Below, piece by piece: positions 1 through 7,417 of a stretch of DNA of 13,576 nucleotides. The DNA comes from Deltaproteobacteria bacterium (GTDB lineage: Bacteria; Desulfobacterota; DSM-4660; Desulfatiglandales; Desulfatiglandaceae): the NCBI GenBank assembly GCA_021159825.1, contig JAGHDR010000249.1, forward strand, positions 1 through 13,576, written 5' to 3'. The notes below the pieces were generated by a model. That model did no database searches and was not told the DNA's origin. It was given only the letters and a program-made list of their open reading frames with translations. Numbering within the stretch: the first letter of the stretch is position 1; every line of letters starts with the position of its first letter. The position numbers were made by a program, and so were the translations under genes.

Positions 1-105
1 ATAATTTTTCACAATTCCCGCGACGTGATGCATCTGTAAGATCAAAATGCGACAGAGCGCTCCCTGCCCCCTGTGAACGGTTACTGAATGGGAAGAGTCG
101 AATAC

Positions 106-110
106 GGAGG
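106..110 (+). promoter_or_regulatory. Ribosome binding site of metF
   Basis: GGAGG lies 4 bases before the ATG at 115. It favours this start over the in-frame ATG at 88, which has no comparable site and would add nine residues (MGRVEYGGH) not typical of the family. Confidence 0.7.
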
Positions 111-114
111 ACAC

Positions 115-1673
115 ATGGCAGAAAGGCCTGCCCGAACATTTCGAAAGGACATTTCCGATCCGGAATCCTTTGTCATTACGTTGGAACTGGTTCCGGGAGA
201 GCAGTCCCGGGGCCGTTCCGTTGATACGGTGATGGCCATTGCGGAAAGTGCCCTTGCGGACGGCAGGGTATCCGCTGTGAGCATCACCGACAATCCCGGT
301 GGCCACCCCTCCCTGAGCCCGGATGTTCTGGGAAGGGAGATCATCCGTAAAGGGATGGATGTAATTTGTCCACTTTACCTGTCGTGACCAGAACCGGGTA
401 GGTCTTGAAAGCCGTGCCCTCCAGCGGGGGCACATGGGAATTCGAAACATCCTGGCGCTTACCGGTGATTTTTCAGGAGAAGGGTTTGCCGGAAAAGGCG
501 CTCCGGTTTTTGATCTGGATGCTGTCAGCCTTCTCGTCATGCTCAAGATGATGGGAGAAGGGACGTTGGCTTCGGATGACCGGGAAAATTTTTTTGTGGG
601 ATGCGCGGTTTCCCCTTTCAAGCAGACGCAGGAAGAAGTTTTTTGCCAATACGCCAAAATGCGAAAAAAGGTGAAAGCTTCGGCCCGTTTCATCATTACC
701 CAACTCGGTTATGATGCCCGTAAATTCCATGAACTGCTCTGTATCCAAAGAGAGTGGAACATCCAAACCCCTACCCTGGGGTCGGTGTATGTCCTGACGC
801 CCGGAGCAGCGAAAATCATGGCTAAGGGGCGGGTGCCCGGCATGGTGGTAACCCCTGAACTGCTGAAAAAGGTTCAGGGGGAATGGCAGGACAAGCAAAA
901 TGGGCATGTGGCGGCGGTTGAACGCTCGGCGCAACTGGCTGGTAATCCTCAAAGGCCTCGGTTACAAGGGCGCCCATTTCGGGGGCATCAACCACAGATT
1001 TGACATCCTGGCACAAATTCTGGATCGCATGGATGAGATCGAGGACCGGTGGCGGGACTTTGTGCCCGAGTTTGATTTTCCGCAAAAAAACGGGTTCTAC
1101 CGGTATTCCCGGGATACGGAAACCGGACTTTGCGGTACGGAATTGAGTCCTTCAATGAGCACCATATCATCCGGGGAAAAAATGCTTTTTGGGGTTTATC
1201 GGGAGGTTCACCGCACTTTTTTCAGCTATGATGCGCTGTTTTCGAGCCTATACAGGAAGCTCTGCGCCAAGCTTGAGAAACGACCCTTTGGGTACCTTGT
1301 TATCAAAACCCTGGAGGACATCTCCAAAAAGATACTTTTTTCGTGCCGGGAGTGTGGGGATTGCAGCCTTCAACATCTGGCATTTTTTTGCCCCGAATCC
1401 CAATGCCCCAAGCATACCCGTAACGGCCCCTGTGGCGGGAGCAGTGAAAGCCGTTGTGAAGTTAACCCGGATCGCCCTTGCGTGTGGTTCAGGGCTTACA
1501 GGCGCTGGGCAGCCATTGGCAGGCCCGATAAACTCTATCAGGGATTTATCCCGCCCCGCAATTGGGAACTGGATGGAACCTCCTCGTGGATCAATTTTCA
1601 CCTTTGCAAGGATCATCAGGGATCGCCTTCACTGACAGCACCCACGGACCACGGTCGGCCCCCCCCTGGTTAG
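115..1673 (+). pseudogene. metF: Methylenetetrahydrofolate reductase with fused MetV-type C-terminal domain, interrupted by two frameshifts
   Basis: This gene would encode the flavoprotein that reduces methylene-tetrahydrofolate to methyl-tetrahydrofolate, feeding methionine synthesis and, in many anaerobes, the methyl branch of the Wood-Ljungdahl pathway. It is read in three frames: 115-370, about 371-940, and about 942-1673. Removing one C at 370/371 and one G at 941/942 gives a continuous protein of about 518 residues. The first segment has ELVPGE and DNPGG..SLSP; the repaired join reads CHFTCRDQNR followed by GIRNILALTGD, classic MTHFR TIM-barrel motifs. The second join leads into LKGLGYKGAHFGG. 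From about residue 410 come clustered cysteines (CRECGDC, CPESQCPK, NGPCGGS, CEV, CVW), the MTHFR C-terminal/MetV domain, ending in TSSWINFHLCKDH. The start at 115 is chosen for the GGAGG 4 bases upstream. The family call is firm; whether the gene is truly broken is not, since everything else is conserved. Bases 1-114 show no gene or convincing promoter. Confidence 0.88.
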
Positions 1674-1685
1674 TGTCCATGGGCG

Positions 1686-1714
1686 TTTTCCTGCCTTGAA
1701 ATTTCGCTTATACT
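1686..1714 (+). promoter_or_regulatory. Weak candidate promoter for xseA
   Basis: The 148-base gap between metF and xseA contains TATACT (1709-1714), one mismatch from the sigma-70 -10 consensus. TTTTCC lies 17 bases upstream (1686-1691) but matches the -35 consensus at only three of six positions. The gap suggests xseA may have its own promoter, but the -35 is poor and this is only a candidate. I see no clear terminator hairpin after metF. Confidence 0.22.
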
Positions 1715-1808
1715 CTGCTAATTTCAAAGACGCTTTTTCGGCTGTCATGCCCCCACTGGCCCATCCAAGGGAAGATTGCCACAACTTACCATCACCATTG
1801 AAACGGAT

Positions 1809-1814
1809 AAGGGG
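1809..1814 (+). promoter_or_regulatory. Ribosome binding site deciding the TTG start of xseA
   Basis: AAGGGG is followed 7 bases later by an in-frame TTG at 1822. It supports that codon as the start rather than the farther upstream TTG (1696) or ATG (1747), whose extra residues do not resemble the family N terminus. Confidence 0.55.
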
Positions 1815-1821
1815 ACGTCTA

Positions 1822-3201
1822 TTGCCAATCTCGCCGGAAAGTCAGGGGCCAAATGTATATGGTGTTCAGGAGCTCACCCAAGAAATAAGAGAGCTCCTTG
1901 AGAGGAACCTTGATTTTGTGTGGGTTGAAGGAGAGATATCCAATTTCAGCGCACCCGGATCCGGCCATTATTATATGGTGCTCAAAGACGAAAACGCTCA
2001 GATCCGGGCAGTCATGTTTCGCCTTCAGGCAAGATATTTGAAATTCCTCCCGGAGAACGGCACCAAGGTCCTTGCTCAGGGAAGGGTGGGTGTTTATGCT
2101 CCCAGGGGAGAATATCAGCTGATCCTGGACTATCTGGAGCCCATAGGCGTTGGCGCGCTGGCCCTGGCCTTTGATCAGGTCAAAAACAAACTGGCAAAAC
2201 AGGGCGTTTTTGATCAGGCGGTTAAAAAACCCCTGCCCTTTCTGCCCAAGCGGATCGCTTTGATCACATCGCCTACGGGTGCCGCGGTACGGGATTTTCT
2301 GAACGTCATTCAACGCCGGTTCGCCAATATGGAAATCAGCATCCTCCCCGTCCGGGTTCAAGGGGAACAGGCCTGTGGGGATATGATCAAAGCCCTTGAA
2401 GCGGTTAACCGGGACCTCAATGTGGATGTGATCGTTTTGACCCGGGGCGGCGGCTCCCTGGAGGATTTGTGGGCCTTTAATGAAGAAGCGCTGGCCCTCA
2501 CCGTCAGGCGCTCCCGTATACCAGTGGTGTCGGCCGTGGGGCATGAGATCGATGTGACCATCTGCGATCTGGCATCCGATTTCAGGGCTCCAACCCCTTC
2601 TGCGGCCGCCGAACTGATGGTAGCGGAAAAGGAAGCCCTAAAAAAGCGCTTAAATGATTTGCAATCTCGGTTGGTGACAATGATGGGGCAGCATCAACGC
2701 CATCACAGAGAGGTTCTGGAAAAACTGAAAAACCACCTTCAAGATCCGAGAAAACGGCTTGCCGACGCCTGGATTCACTTAGATGATTTGCAACAGCGAC
2801 TATTCCGCTTGATGCGCCTGGTTCTTCACCACAACCGCATGGCCCTGAGTGAGAAATTAAATGCCCTGCGTATCCATTCTCCTCAAGGCATGATCGCTTC
2901 CCGCAAACAAAATCTCGATTTTCAAAAGACCTCCCTTGTTCGAGCCACGGAAGCAAAAGTTCGGGTGCTTCGAATGCATCTCATTTTGCTGGAAAAAGGA
3001 TTGGAGGACCTGAACCCCATGGCGATTTTGAACAGGGGGTACAGCATTGCATTTCACCTGCCGGAGAAACGGATTTTAAAAGAGATTTCCAATGTACATC
3101 AGGGGGATCAGGTTATGGTTTTGCTGGGGGAGGGACAATTAACGTGCCGGGTGGAAACCGCCGAACCGGGTTCGGGGCTTTCTCTAAAGGATTTGATATG
3201 A
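1822..3201 (+). CDS. xseA: Exodeoxyribonuclease VII large subunit
   Basis: XseA is the catalytic subunit of exonuclease VII, a cytoplasmic enzyme that degrades single-stranded DNA from both ends as a complex with several copies of the small subunit XseB. With the TTG start the protein is 459 residues, close to the usual length (456 in E. coli). An N-terminal OB-fold contains VWVEGEISNF and SGHYYMVLKD. The catalytic core has ITSPTGAAVRDFLNVIQRR, LTRGGGSLEDLWAFNEE and VGHEIDVTICD. Residues D158, R208, H241 and D244 line up with D155, R205, H238 and D241, reported as important in the E. coli enzyme. A long charged helical region follows (about 280-400), and the C terminus has the conserved NPMAILNRGYSI. 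An open frame continues upstream to 1696, but its residues look non-coding. No xseB follows; the next gene converges after 36 bases with no obvious terminator between them. Confidence 0.95.
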   Translation: MPISPESQGPNVYGVQELTQEIRELLERNLDFVWVEGEISNFSAPGSGHYYMVLKDENAQIRAVMFRLQARYLKFLPENGTKVLAQGRVGVYAPRGEYQLILDYLEPIGVGALALAFDQVKNKLAKQGVFDQAVKKPLPFLPKRIALITSPTGAAVRDFLNVIQRRFANMEISILPVRVQGEQACGDMIKALEAVNRDLNVDVIVLTRGGGSLEDLWAFNEEALALTVRRSRIPVVSAVGHEIDVTICDLASDFRAPTPSAAAELMVAEKEALKKRLNDLQSRLVTMMGQHQRHHREVLEKLKNHLQDPRKRLADAWIHLDDLQQRLFRLMRLVLHHNRMALSEKLNALRIHSPQGMIASRKQNLDFQKTSLVRATEAKVRVLRMHLILLEKGLEDLNPMAILNRGYSIAFHLPEKRILKEISNVHQGDQVMVLLGEGQLTCRVETAEPGSGLSLKDLI

Positions 3202-3221
3202 TGGAAACAGGTATACGCTGA
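3198..3221 (+). other. Seven-codon ORF overlapping the xseA stop (possible remnant of a coupled downstream gene)
   Basis: The xseA TGA sits inside ATGATG, so an ATG at 3198 overlaps the stop in the ATGA pattern typical of translational coupling, with AAAGG a few bases upstream. The frame reads MMETGIR and then stops at 3219-3221. In many bacteria xseB occupies this position, so this could be what is left of its start; seven codons are too few to prove homology, and it may be chance. Confidence 0.2.
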
Positions 3222-3237
3222 ACCAGTGCCCGTCCAT

Positions 3238-5043
3238 CTATTCTTCCTTCAATGCATCAAGGGTTTCCCATCGCTTGTAGGCTTTTTCGAGCTCGATTTC
3301 AAGGGATTCAAGTCGCTCCTTGGTGTTTGCAATTTCGGCGCTTTTGTTCTTGTAAAACGACGGATCCGACATGCGGCCGAAAAGCACGGCGTGTTCTTGT
3401 TCCAGAGATTCGATTAGGGAAGGCATGTCTTCAAGCTCTCGGTTTTCTCGGAAGGTGATCTTTTTTGGGCCTTTCCGTTTCGGTTTAGCCTTTTTGGTGC
3501 CATTTTTCTTGGGCTTGGAAGGGATTTTAGTTTTGTTCTTTTTTCGCTGTTTCAGCCAATCGTCGTATCCGCCGATGTATTCGGTGATCCGGCCGTTTCC
3601 TTCAAAAACAAGGATGCTCGTGACCAGGTTATTCAAAAACGCACGGTCATGGCTTGCCAGAAGCACATTCCCTTGATAATTCAACAGTAGTTCTTCCAGC
3701 AGTTCAAGGGTTTCGGCATCCAGGTCGTTGGTGGGTTCGTCCAGTACCAAAAGGTTGGAAGGCTTCATGAAAAGACGGGCGAGGAGGAGTCGGTTTTTTT
3801 CTCCTCCTGAAAGGGTTTTAAGCGGACTTCGCATCTGGTCCGGCGTGAACAGAAATTCCTTGAGATAGCCCACGGCGTGTCTGCTTTTCCCATTGATAAT
3901 GAGGAAGTCGCCTCCCCCCGTCACATTCTCAATAACGGTTTTTTCCGGATCCAGTTGTTCTCTTGTCTGGTCGAAATAGGCGCACTCGACCCGGGCGCCC
4001 AGCCTGATACAGCCTTCAGAGGGTTCCAATGTATTTAAGAGAACCTGAATGAGGGTTGTCTTCCCACAGCCATTGGGCCCCATGACGCCCACCTTATCAC
4101 CCCGCAGGATGGTGGTGGAAAACGCTTTGATAATCGGGCGGTCATCATAATGGTAAGTCACATTTTGCGCTTCGAGGACAAGTTTTCCGGATCGTTCGGC
4201 CTCCTGTGCCTGCATTTTCACTTTGCCGGTTTGTTCACGCCGTGCCCGCTTCTCTTCACGCATTTTCATTAGAACTCGCACCCTTCCCTCGTCACGGGTT
4301 CGGCGCGCCTTGATCCCCTTTCGGATCCAGATCTCCTCCTTGGAAATTTTCTTGTCAAACTGCCGGTTATGTTCTTCCTCAGACTCAATAAGCGCTCTTT
4401 TTCTAGCAAGGTAGGTTTTGTAATCGCATGGCCAGCTTGTGAGACGCCCTCGGTCTATTTCAATGATCCGGGTGGCCAGTTTTTCAAGAAATACGCGGTC
4501 GTGACTGATAAAAAGGAGGGTTTTTCGGTACTGAAGCAGAAAATTTTCCATCAATTCAATGGACGGAATATCCATGTGATTGGTGGGTTCATCCAACAAC
4601 AGCAAATCGGGGCCTTCCGCAATGGTTTTTGCCAAAAGGACTCTTCGCTTCATGCCCGCTGAAAGTGTTTGGAATTCCGCATCCGGCGTAAGTCTAAGCC
4701 GGGTGATGACTTTTTCGACCTGGGGCTGAATTTCCCAGGTACACTGTGAATCTTGAGAAGGGTTACTTTTTAGACCGGAAGAAACAACATCAATAATTTT
4801 TCCATTGAGATGCCGAGGTACTTCCTGCGAAAGGGTTCCTAAAAGTAGGCCGGGCTTGCGAAATATGTCCCCGGAGTCCGGCTTGATCTCGTTGTTGATC
4901 AAGTTAATCAGCGTACTTTTCCCTGCGCCGTTTCGGCCCACCAGGCATATGCGCTCACCTTGTTCGATTTGAAGACTGACTTTGTCAAGAATCAAAGGCC
5001 CGCCGAAAGCCAGGCTGATGTTCTGAAGGCTCAATATGGACAT
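3238..5043 (-). CDS. uup: ABC-F family ATPase, Uup type
   Basis: This is a soluble ABC-F ATPase with two nucleotide-binding domains and no membrane segments. Members act on the ribosome, near the E site, to help stalled or mispositioned complexes; E. coli Uup is also linked to tolerance of transposon excision and DNA-structure binding. The first domain has Walker A GRNGAGKST (36-44), signature LSAGM (127-131) and Walker B LLLLDEPTNHMD. The charged linker spans about 205-285. The second domain has GPNGCGKTT (322-330), LSGGE (411-415) and LLVLDEPTNDLD. A lysine-rich stretch (about 499-530) leads to a predicted coiled-coil tail (535-601), the Uup C-terminal domain, which separates it from EttA. 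The first signature is LSAGM rather than LSGG, a modest deviation. The length of 601 residues is normal. It is last in the minus-strand run, 22 bases after the HD gene, and the AT-rich stretch before its ATG has no recognisable Shine-Dalgarno sequence. Confidence 0.93.
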   Translation of the reverse strand: MSILSLQNISLAFGGPLILDKVSLQIEQGERICLVGRNGAGKSTLINLINNEIKPDSGDIFRKPGLLLGTLSQEVPRHLNGKIIDVVSSGLKSNPSQDSQCTWEIQPQVEKVITRLRLTPDAEFQTLSAGMKRRVLLAKTIAEGPDLLLLDEPTNHMDIPSIELMENFLLQYRKTLLFISHDRVFLEKLATRIIEIDRGRLTSWPCDYKTYLARKRALIESEEEHNRQFDKKISKEEIWIRKGIKARRTRDEGRVRVLMKMREEKRARREQTGKVKMQAQEAERSGKLVLEAQNVTYHYDDRPIIKAFSTTILRGDKVGVMGPNGCGKTTLIQVLLNTLEPSEGCIRLGARVECAYFDQTREQLDPEKTVIENVTGGGDFLIINGKSRHAVGYLKEFLFTPDQMRSPLKTLSGGEKNRLLLARLFMKPSNLLVLDEPTNDLDAETLELLEELLLNYQGNVLLASHDRAFLNNLVTSILVFEGNGRITEYIGGYDDWLKQRKKNKTKIPSKPKKNGTKKAKPKRKGPKKITFRENRELEDMPSLIESLEQEHAVLFGRMSDPSFYKNKSAEIANTKERLESLEIELEKAYKRWETLDALKEE

Positions 5044-5065
5044 GTTATTATATTTATTGTGTTGT

Positions 5066-6115
5066 TCAGAAATCGGTTGAAAAAAGCATTCCCTGCCGGT
5101 TGTCGCCGGTCTCTCTTTTTTTCGCGGTTTCCAGCGTGACAGGACTGGCGCTTTTGAGAAAATACTTGCCGAACATCCGGTTAAAATCGGTCCATGCGCC
5201 TTCCTGCCGGTCCCGTTGCATAAACCGGTTTAAACCGTTGATTTTAGCGTCAAGATCATCCAGCAGATGAAGCGCAAACGCTTCCAGGAATTTGGGTTCT
5301 TTGGGCGAACCAAAATCGTACTGACCGTGATGGCTGAGGATCAAGTGCCGCAGCCGTATGGCCAGTTCTTTGGGGAAATCTTGAAGCAACCTCAATTTCT
5401 CGTCTACCAGGGTCACACCCAGAACAAGGTGCCCCACCAGTCTGCCTTCATCGGTGTAGTTAATGCTTATATCCCATGAAAACTCCCGGGTTTTACCCAC
5501 GTCGTGAAGAAAGGCGGCGGTGACCAACAGATCTTTGTTTAAAGATGGATAGTGGTCGGATGCCTGGTCCGCTAAACGGCAAACCGACAGCGTGTGCTCC
5601 AGAAGTCCCCCCAGATAGCTGTGGTGAAAATTTTTGGCTGCAGGGGCATTTTTAAAAAGATCCATAAATTTTCGATCCTTCCAAAATCCTTCGATCAACG
5701 CCTTTAAGTGGATATCCTTGACCTGATTCAGAATGGTTCTCAGGGATCGCATCATCCCCGGCGTGTCAAAGGGTGATGTTTCCACGAATATGCCGGGGTC
5801 CGGTGTTTCAGAGGAAGGTTCCAGTTGAGACACGGTCAACTGAACCCGGCCCTGATAGGTAGCGGTTTGCCCCGCTATTTTAATAACCTCCCCTTCACGA
5901 AAAAGATCCGAGAAGGATTCGGCCCTGTCCCAGACTTTTGCCGGTAGTTCCCCTGTTTTGTCTGCCAGGGTGAGATTCAAAAAAGGGTTTCCGTTGCGTG
6001 TGGTGGACAACTTTTTCTTTTTGACCAGATAGCAACCGGAAACCCTTGATTCAGCTTCTATTTTTTCCACCCAGACATGTCGATGGGGACGACAATCCGT
6101 CGATGGTTCAGTCAT
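5066..6115 (-). CDS. OB-fold/HD-domain 3'-5' exoribonuclease, YhaM-like
   Basis: The predicted protein of 349 residues has an N-terminal OB-fold (about residues 17-105; NPFLNLTLADKTGELPAKVW) and a C-terminal HD phosphohydrolase domain. HD-type metal-binding residues are seen in HHSYLGGLLEHT (about 164-175), FLHDVGK (202-208), LSHHGQYDFG (260-269) and LLDDLDAK (284-291). This order matches the YhaM family, whose B. subtilis member (314 residues) is a 3'-5' exoribonuclease acting on RNA and single-stranded DNA. The function is assigned from the family; the substrate here is unknown. An open frame extends upstream to 6241, but it runs back through the aldolase coding region. The ATG at 6115 is preferred because AGGAGA lies 5 bases upstream and the protein then begins just before the OB-fold. 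This start overlaps the aldolase stop by 8 bases, implying translational coupling. Confidence 0.85.
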   Translation of the reverse strand: MTEPSTDCRPHRHVWVEKIEAESRVSGCYLVKKKKLSTTRNGNPFLNLTLADKTGELPAKVWDRAESFSDLFREGEVIKIAGQTATYQGRVQLTVSQLEPSSETPDPGIFVETSPFDTPGMMRSLRTILNQVKDIHLKALIEGFWKDRKFMDLFKNAPAAKNFHHSYLGGLLEHTLSVCRLADQASDHYPSLNKDLLVTAAFLHDVGKTREFSWDISINYTDEGRLVGHLVLGVTLVDEKLRLLQDFPKELAIRLRHLILSHHGQYDFGSPKEPKFLEAFALHLLDDLDAKINGLNRFMQRDRQEGAWTDFNRMFGKYFLKSASPVTLETAKKRETGDNRQGMLFSTDF

Positions 6116-7403
6116 CAAAGTCTCCTGCCGACCCCTTGTCTGAATCGAGCGCTGCCGCCCGTTCTTGAATCTTGGCTTCAGTCCATTGACTCGGATCTTC
6201 AATACGTGCGCTCTTTGGCCCCAGGTCATAAGAGCCTGCATCCAAAATTGCTTCCAGGGCCAGAGGTGCGGTATCCTGGGCGTTAAACACCCGGGTCAGC
6301 AGGTTATAAACGAAATCTTCCACCCCCTGAACCATCCGCTCCCGTATATCTCGGGGAAGGGCCAGCAGTTTGTTTTCGAAAGGCAGGTTGAGTTTCTTGT
6401 AGTTTCCGCCTTTAATGTCGCGCTCTACGGCGTAACTAACCATTTCACCCCACATACCGTCGGTCATGCCGGCATCCGGCATTTTAAGGAATTCGCCACT
6501 CTTATCCAGTATGGCATTTCCAAAATCATTGACTTTGACGCCCCATGAGATCATCTGCAGCGCCGTTGCCACATTGGCTTTGGTGGTATTCGTTTTCTGA
6601 ACAATATTTCTGAGACGCTCAGAACTATTTCCGGAAGTGCCGTGCTGTGCTCCGGATACATTGTATTGGGCAAGCACCTCATGAATCTCTGCGGTAAGCG
6701 GCACCTGGATGCCCTCATCGCTCTGTTCGATGCCGTGGGTGGTGCCGTTGTTAAGGGCGATCCAGTCGGGAAACGCATCATTTGCATTGAGCCCTTGGAT
6801 CAAAAACAGGGCTTCATCAGCGGTTGAAAGGCCAAGTTTCCCCTTGATTTCACCTATTTCCGTTTCATAGCCGGCCCATTCGGGAAGATATGACTTGAGC
6901 GCCAGATTGGCCAGAAGGTTCTCTTCATCCGGCATATGGGAGGCATCAATGGCAATGGATGTCATGCCCGCTTCAAACATGGTGGGGATTTCGACCTTGG
7001 CCGCTTCAACGTCTGTCCGGCTTTTGATGCCGTAATGGTCCGCGTGGATGGCTACGGGAATGGTGATCCCCAGTTCGTTCATGACGGCATCGGCCTGTCG
7101 GGCGAGATTCCAGTAGTTGACAGGGCAGTAGGCATTACCGCCCCCTTCGGATTTGGCAATCTCCAGAATAATGGCGGCGTTGGCCCGTTGAGCCGCCCGT
7201 AATGCGCCGTGAATAACAAAGTGGTTACGGCCGTTTGCCGCAATGGTCATGGCCTTGCCCTTCTTCATCATGGCGCGATCGATGACCTTCCCGCTGACAA
7301 TAAGCGCCATGGAATTGGGAAACAGCCCGACAATGTTGGGGGGACGACCGATCTTGAGTGCTTTTTCAAATTCTTCGGATACAGTTCCTTTTTTGAAAAA
7401 CAT
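6108..7403 (-). CDS. fba: Class II (metal-dependent) fructose-bisphosphate aldolase
   Basis: This cytoplasmic enzyme reversibly joins glyceraldehyde-3-phosphate and dihydroxyacetone phosphate to give fructose-1,6-bisphosphate, in glycolysis and gluconeogenesis. At 431 residues it belongs to the longer class II proteins. The class II signature is AIHADHYG (119-126), with D122 as the probable catalytic acid and H123 as a zinc ligand. Other matching features are AIDASHMPDEEN (151-162), GYETEIGEI (178-186, containing the acidic ligand region), NNGTTHGI with H223, and AQHGTSGNSSERL with H254, the other expected zinc ligands. The C-terminal extension (about 350-431) is helical and acidic at the end. 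The start at 7403 has a near-perfect ribosome binding site. It lies 13 bases after the M48 peptidase stop and overlaps the next gene by 8 bases. In an autotrophic or sulfate-reducing anaerobe the likely main direction is gluconeogenic, but that is inference. Confidence 0.93.
   Translation of the reverse strand: MFFKKGTVSEEFEKALKIGRPPNIVGLFPNSMALIVSGKVIDRAMMKKGKAMTIAANGRNHFVIHGALRAAQRANAAIILEIAKSEGGGNAYCPVNYWNLARQADAVMNELGITIPVAIHADHYGIKSRTDVEAAKVEIPTMFEAGMTSIAIDASHMPDEENLLANLALKSYLPEWAGYETEIGEIKGKLGLSTADEALFLIQGLNANDAFPDWIALNNGTTHGIEQSDEGIQVPLTAEIHEVLAQYNVSGAQHGTSGNSSERLRNIVQKTNTTKANVATALQMISWGVKVNDFGNAILDKSGEFLKMPDAGMTDGMWGEMVSYAVERDIKGGNYKKLNLPFENKLLALPRDIRERMVQGVEDFVYNLLTRVFNAQDTAPLALEAILDAGSYDLGPKSARIEDPSQWTEAKIQERAAALDSDKGSAGDFDD
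6121..6126 (-). promoter_or_regulatory. Ribosome binding site of the HD exoribonuclease gene
   Basis: On the minus strand AGGAGA precedes the ATG at 6115 by 5 bases and lies within the end of the aldolase gene. It decides the start in favour of 6115. Confidence 0.65.
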
Positions 7404-7409
7404 GCCAAA

Positions 7410-7417
7410 CCTCCTTT
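7410..7417 (-). promoter_or_regulatory. Strong ribosome binding site of fba
   Basis: AAAGGAGG on the minus strand, 6 bases before the ATG at 7403, is the best Shine-Dalgarno match in the window. It touches the stop codon of the upstream M48 peptidase gene (7417-7419). This fits high expression of a central-metabolism enzyme within an operon otherwise encoding lower-abundance proteins. Confidence 0.8.

Noticed and set aside
1..114. Promoter or riboswitch upstream of metF
   Set aside because: A TAAGAT-like -10 at 37-42 has no -35 at a suitable distance, and no SAM- or cobalamin-riboswitch hallmark sequence is visible.
473..952. 159-residue minus-strand frame opposite the metF middle segment
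   Set aside because: The plus strand here encodes conserved MTHFR sequence; the reverse frame has no independent support.
1696..1821. N-terminal extension of XseA to 1696
   Set aside because: The 42 residues do not resemble the family, and the TTG at 1822 with AAGGGG upstream gives the normal length.
1819..2544. 241-residue open frame on the minus strand opposite xseA
   Set aside because: It lies entirely antisense to a clearly conserved gene, has no ribosome binding site and shows no recognisable domain; it is a shadow frame.
3202..3237. Bidirectional terminator between the convergent xseA and uup
   Set aside because: The 36-base gap has no inverted repeat with a T run that I could find.
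6116..6241. N-terminal extension of the HD exoribonuclease to 6241
   Set aside because: These 42 codons overlap the aldolase C terminus in another frame, and a good ribosome binding site supports the ATG at 6115.
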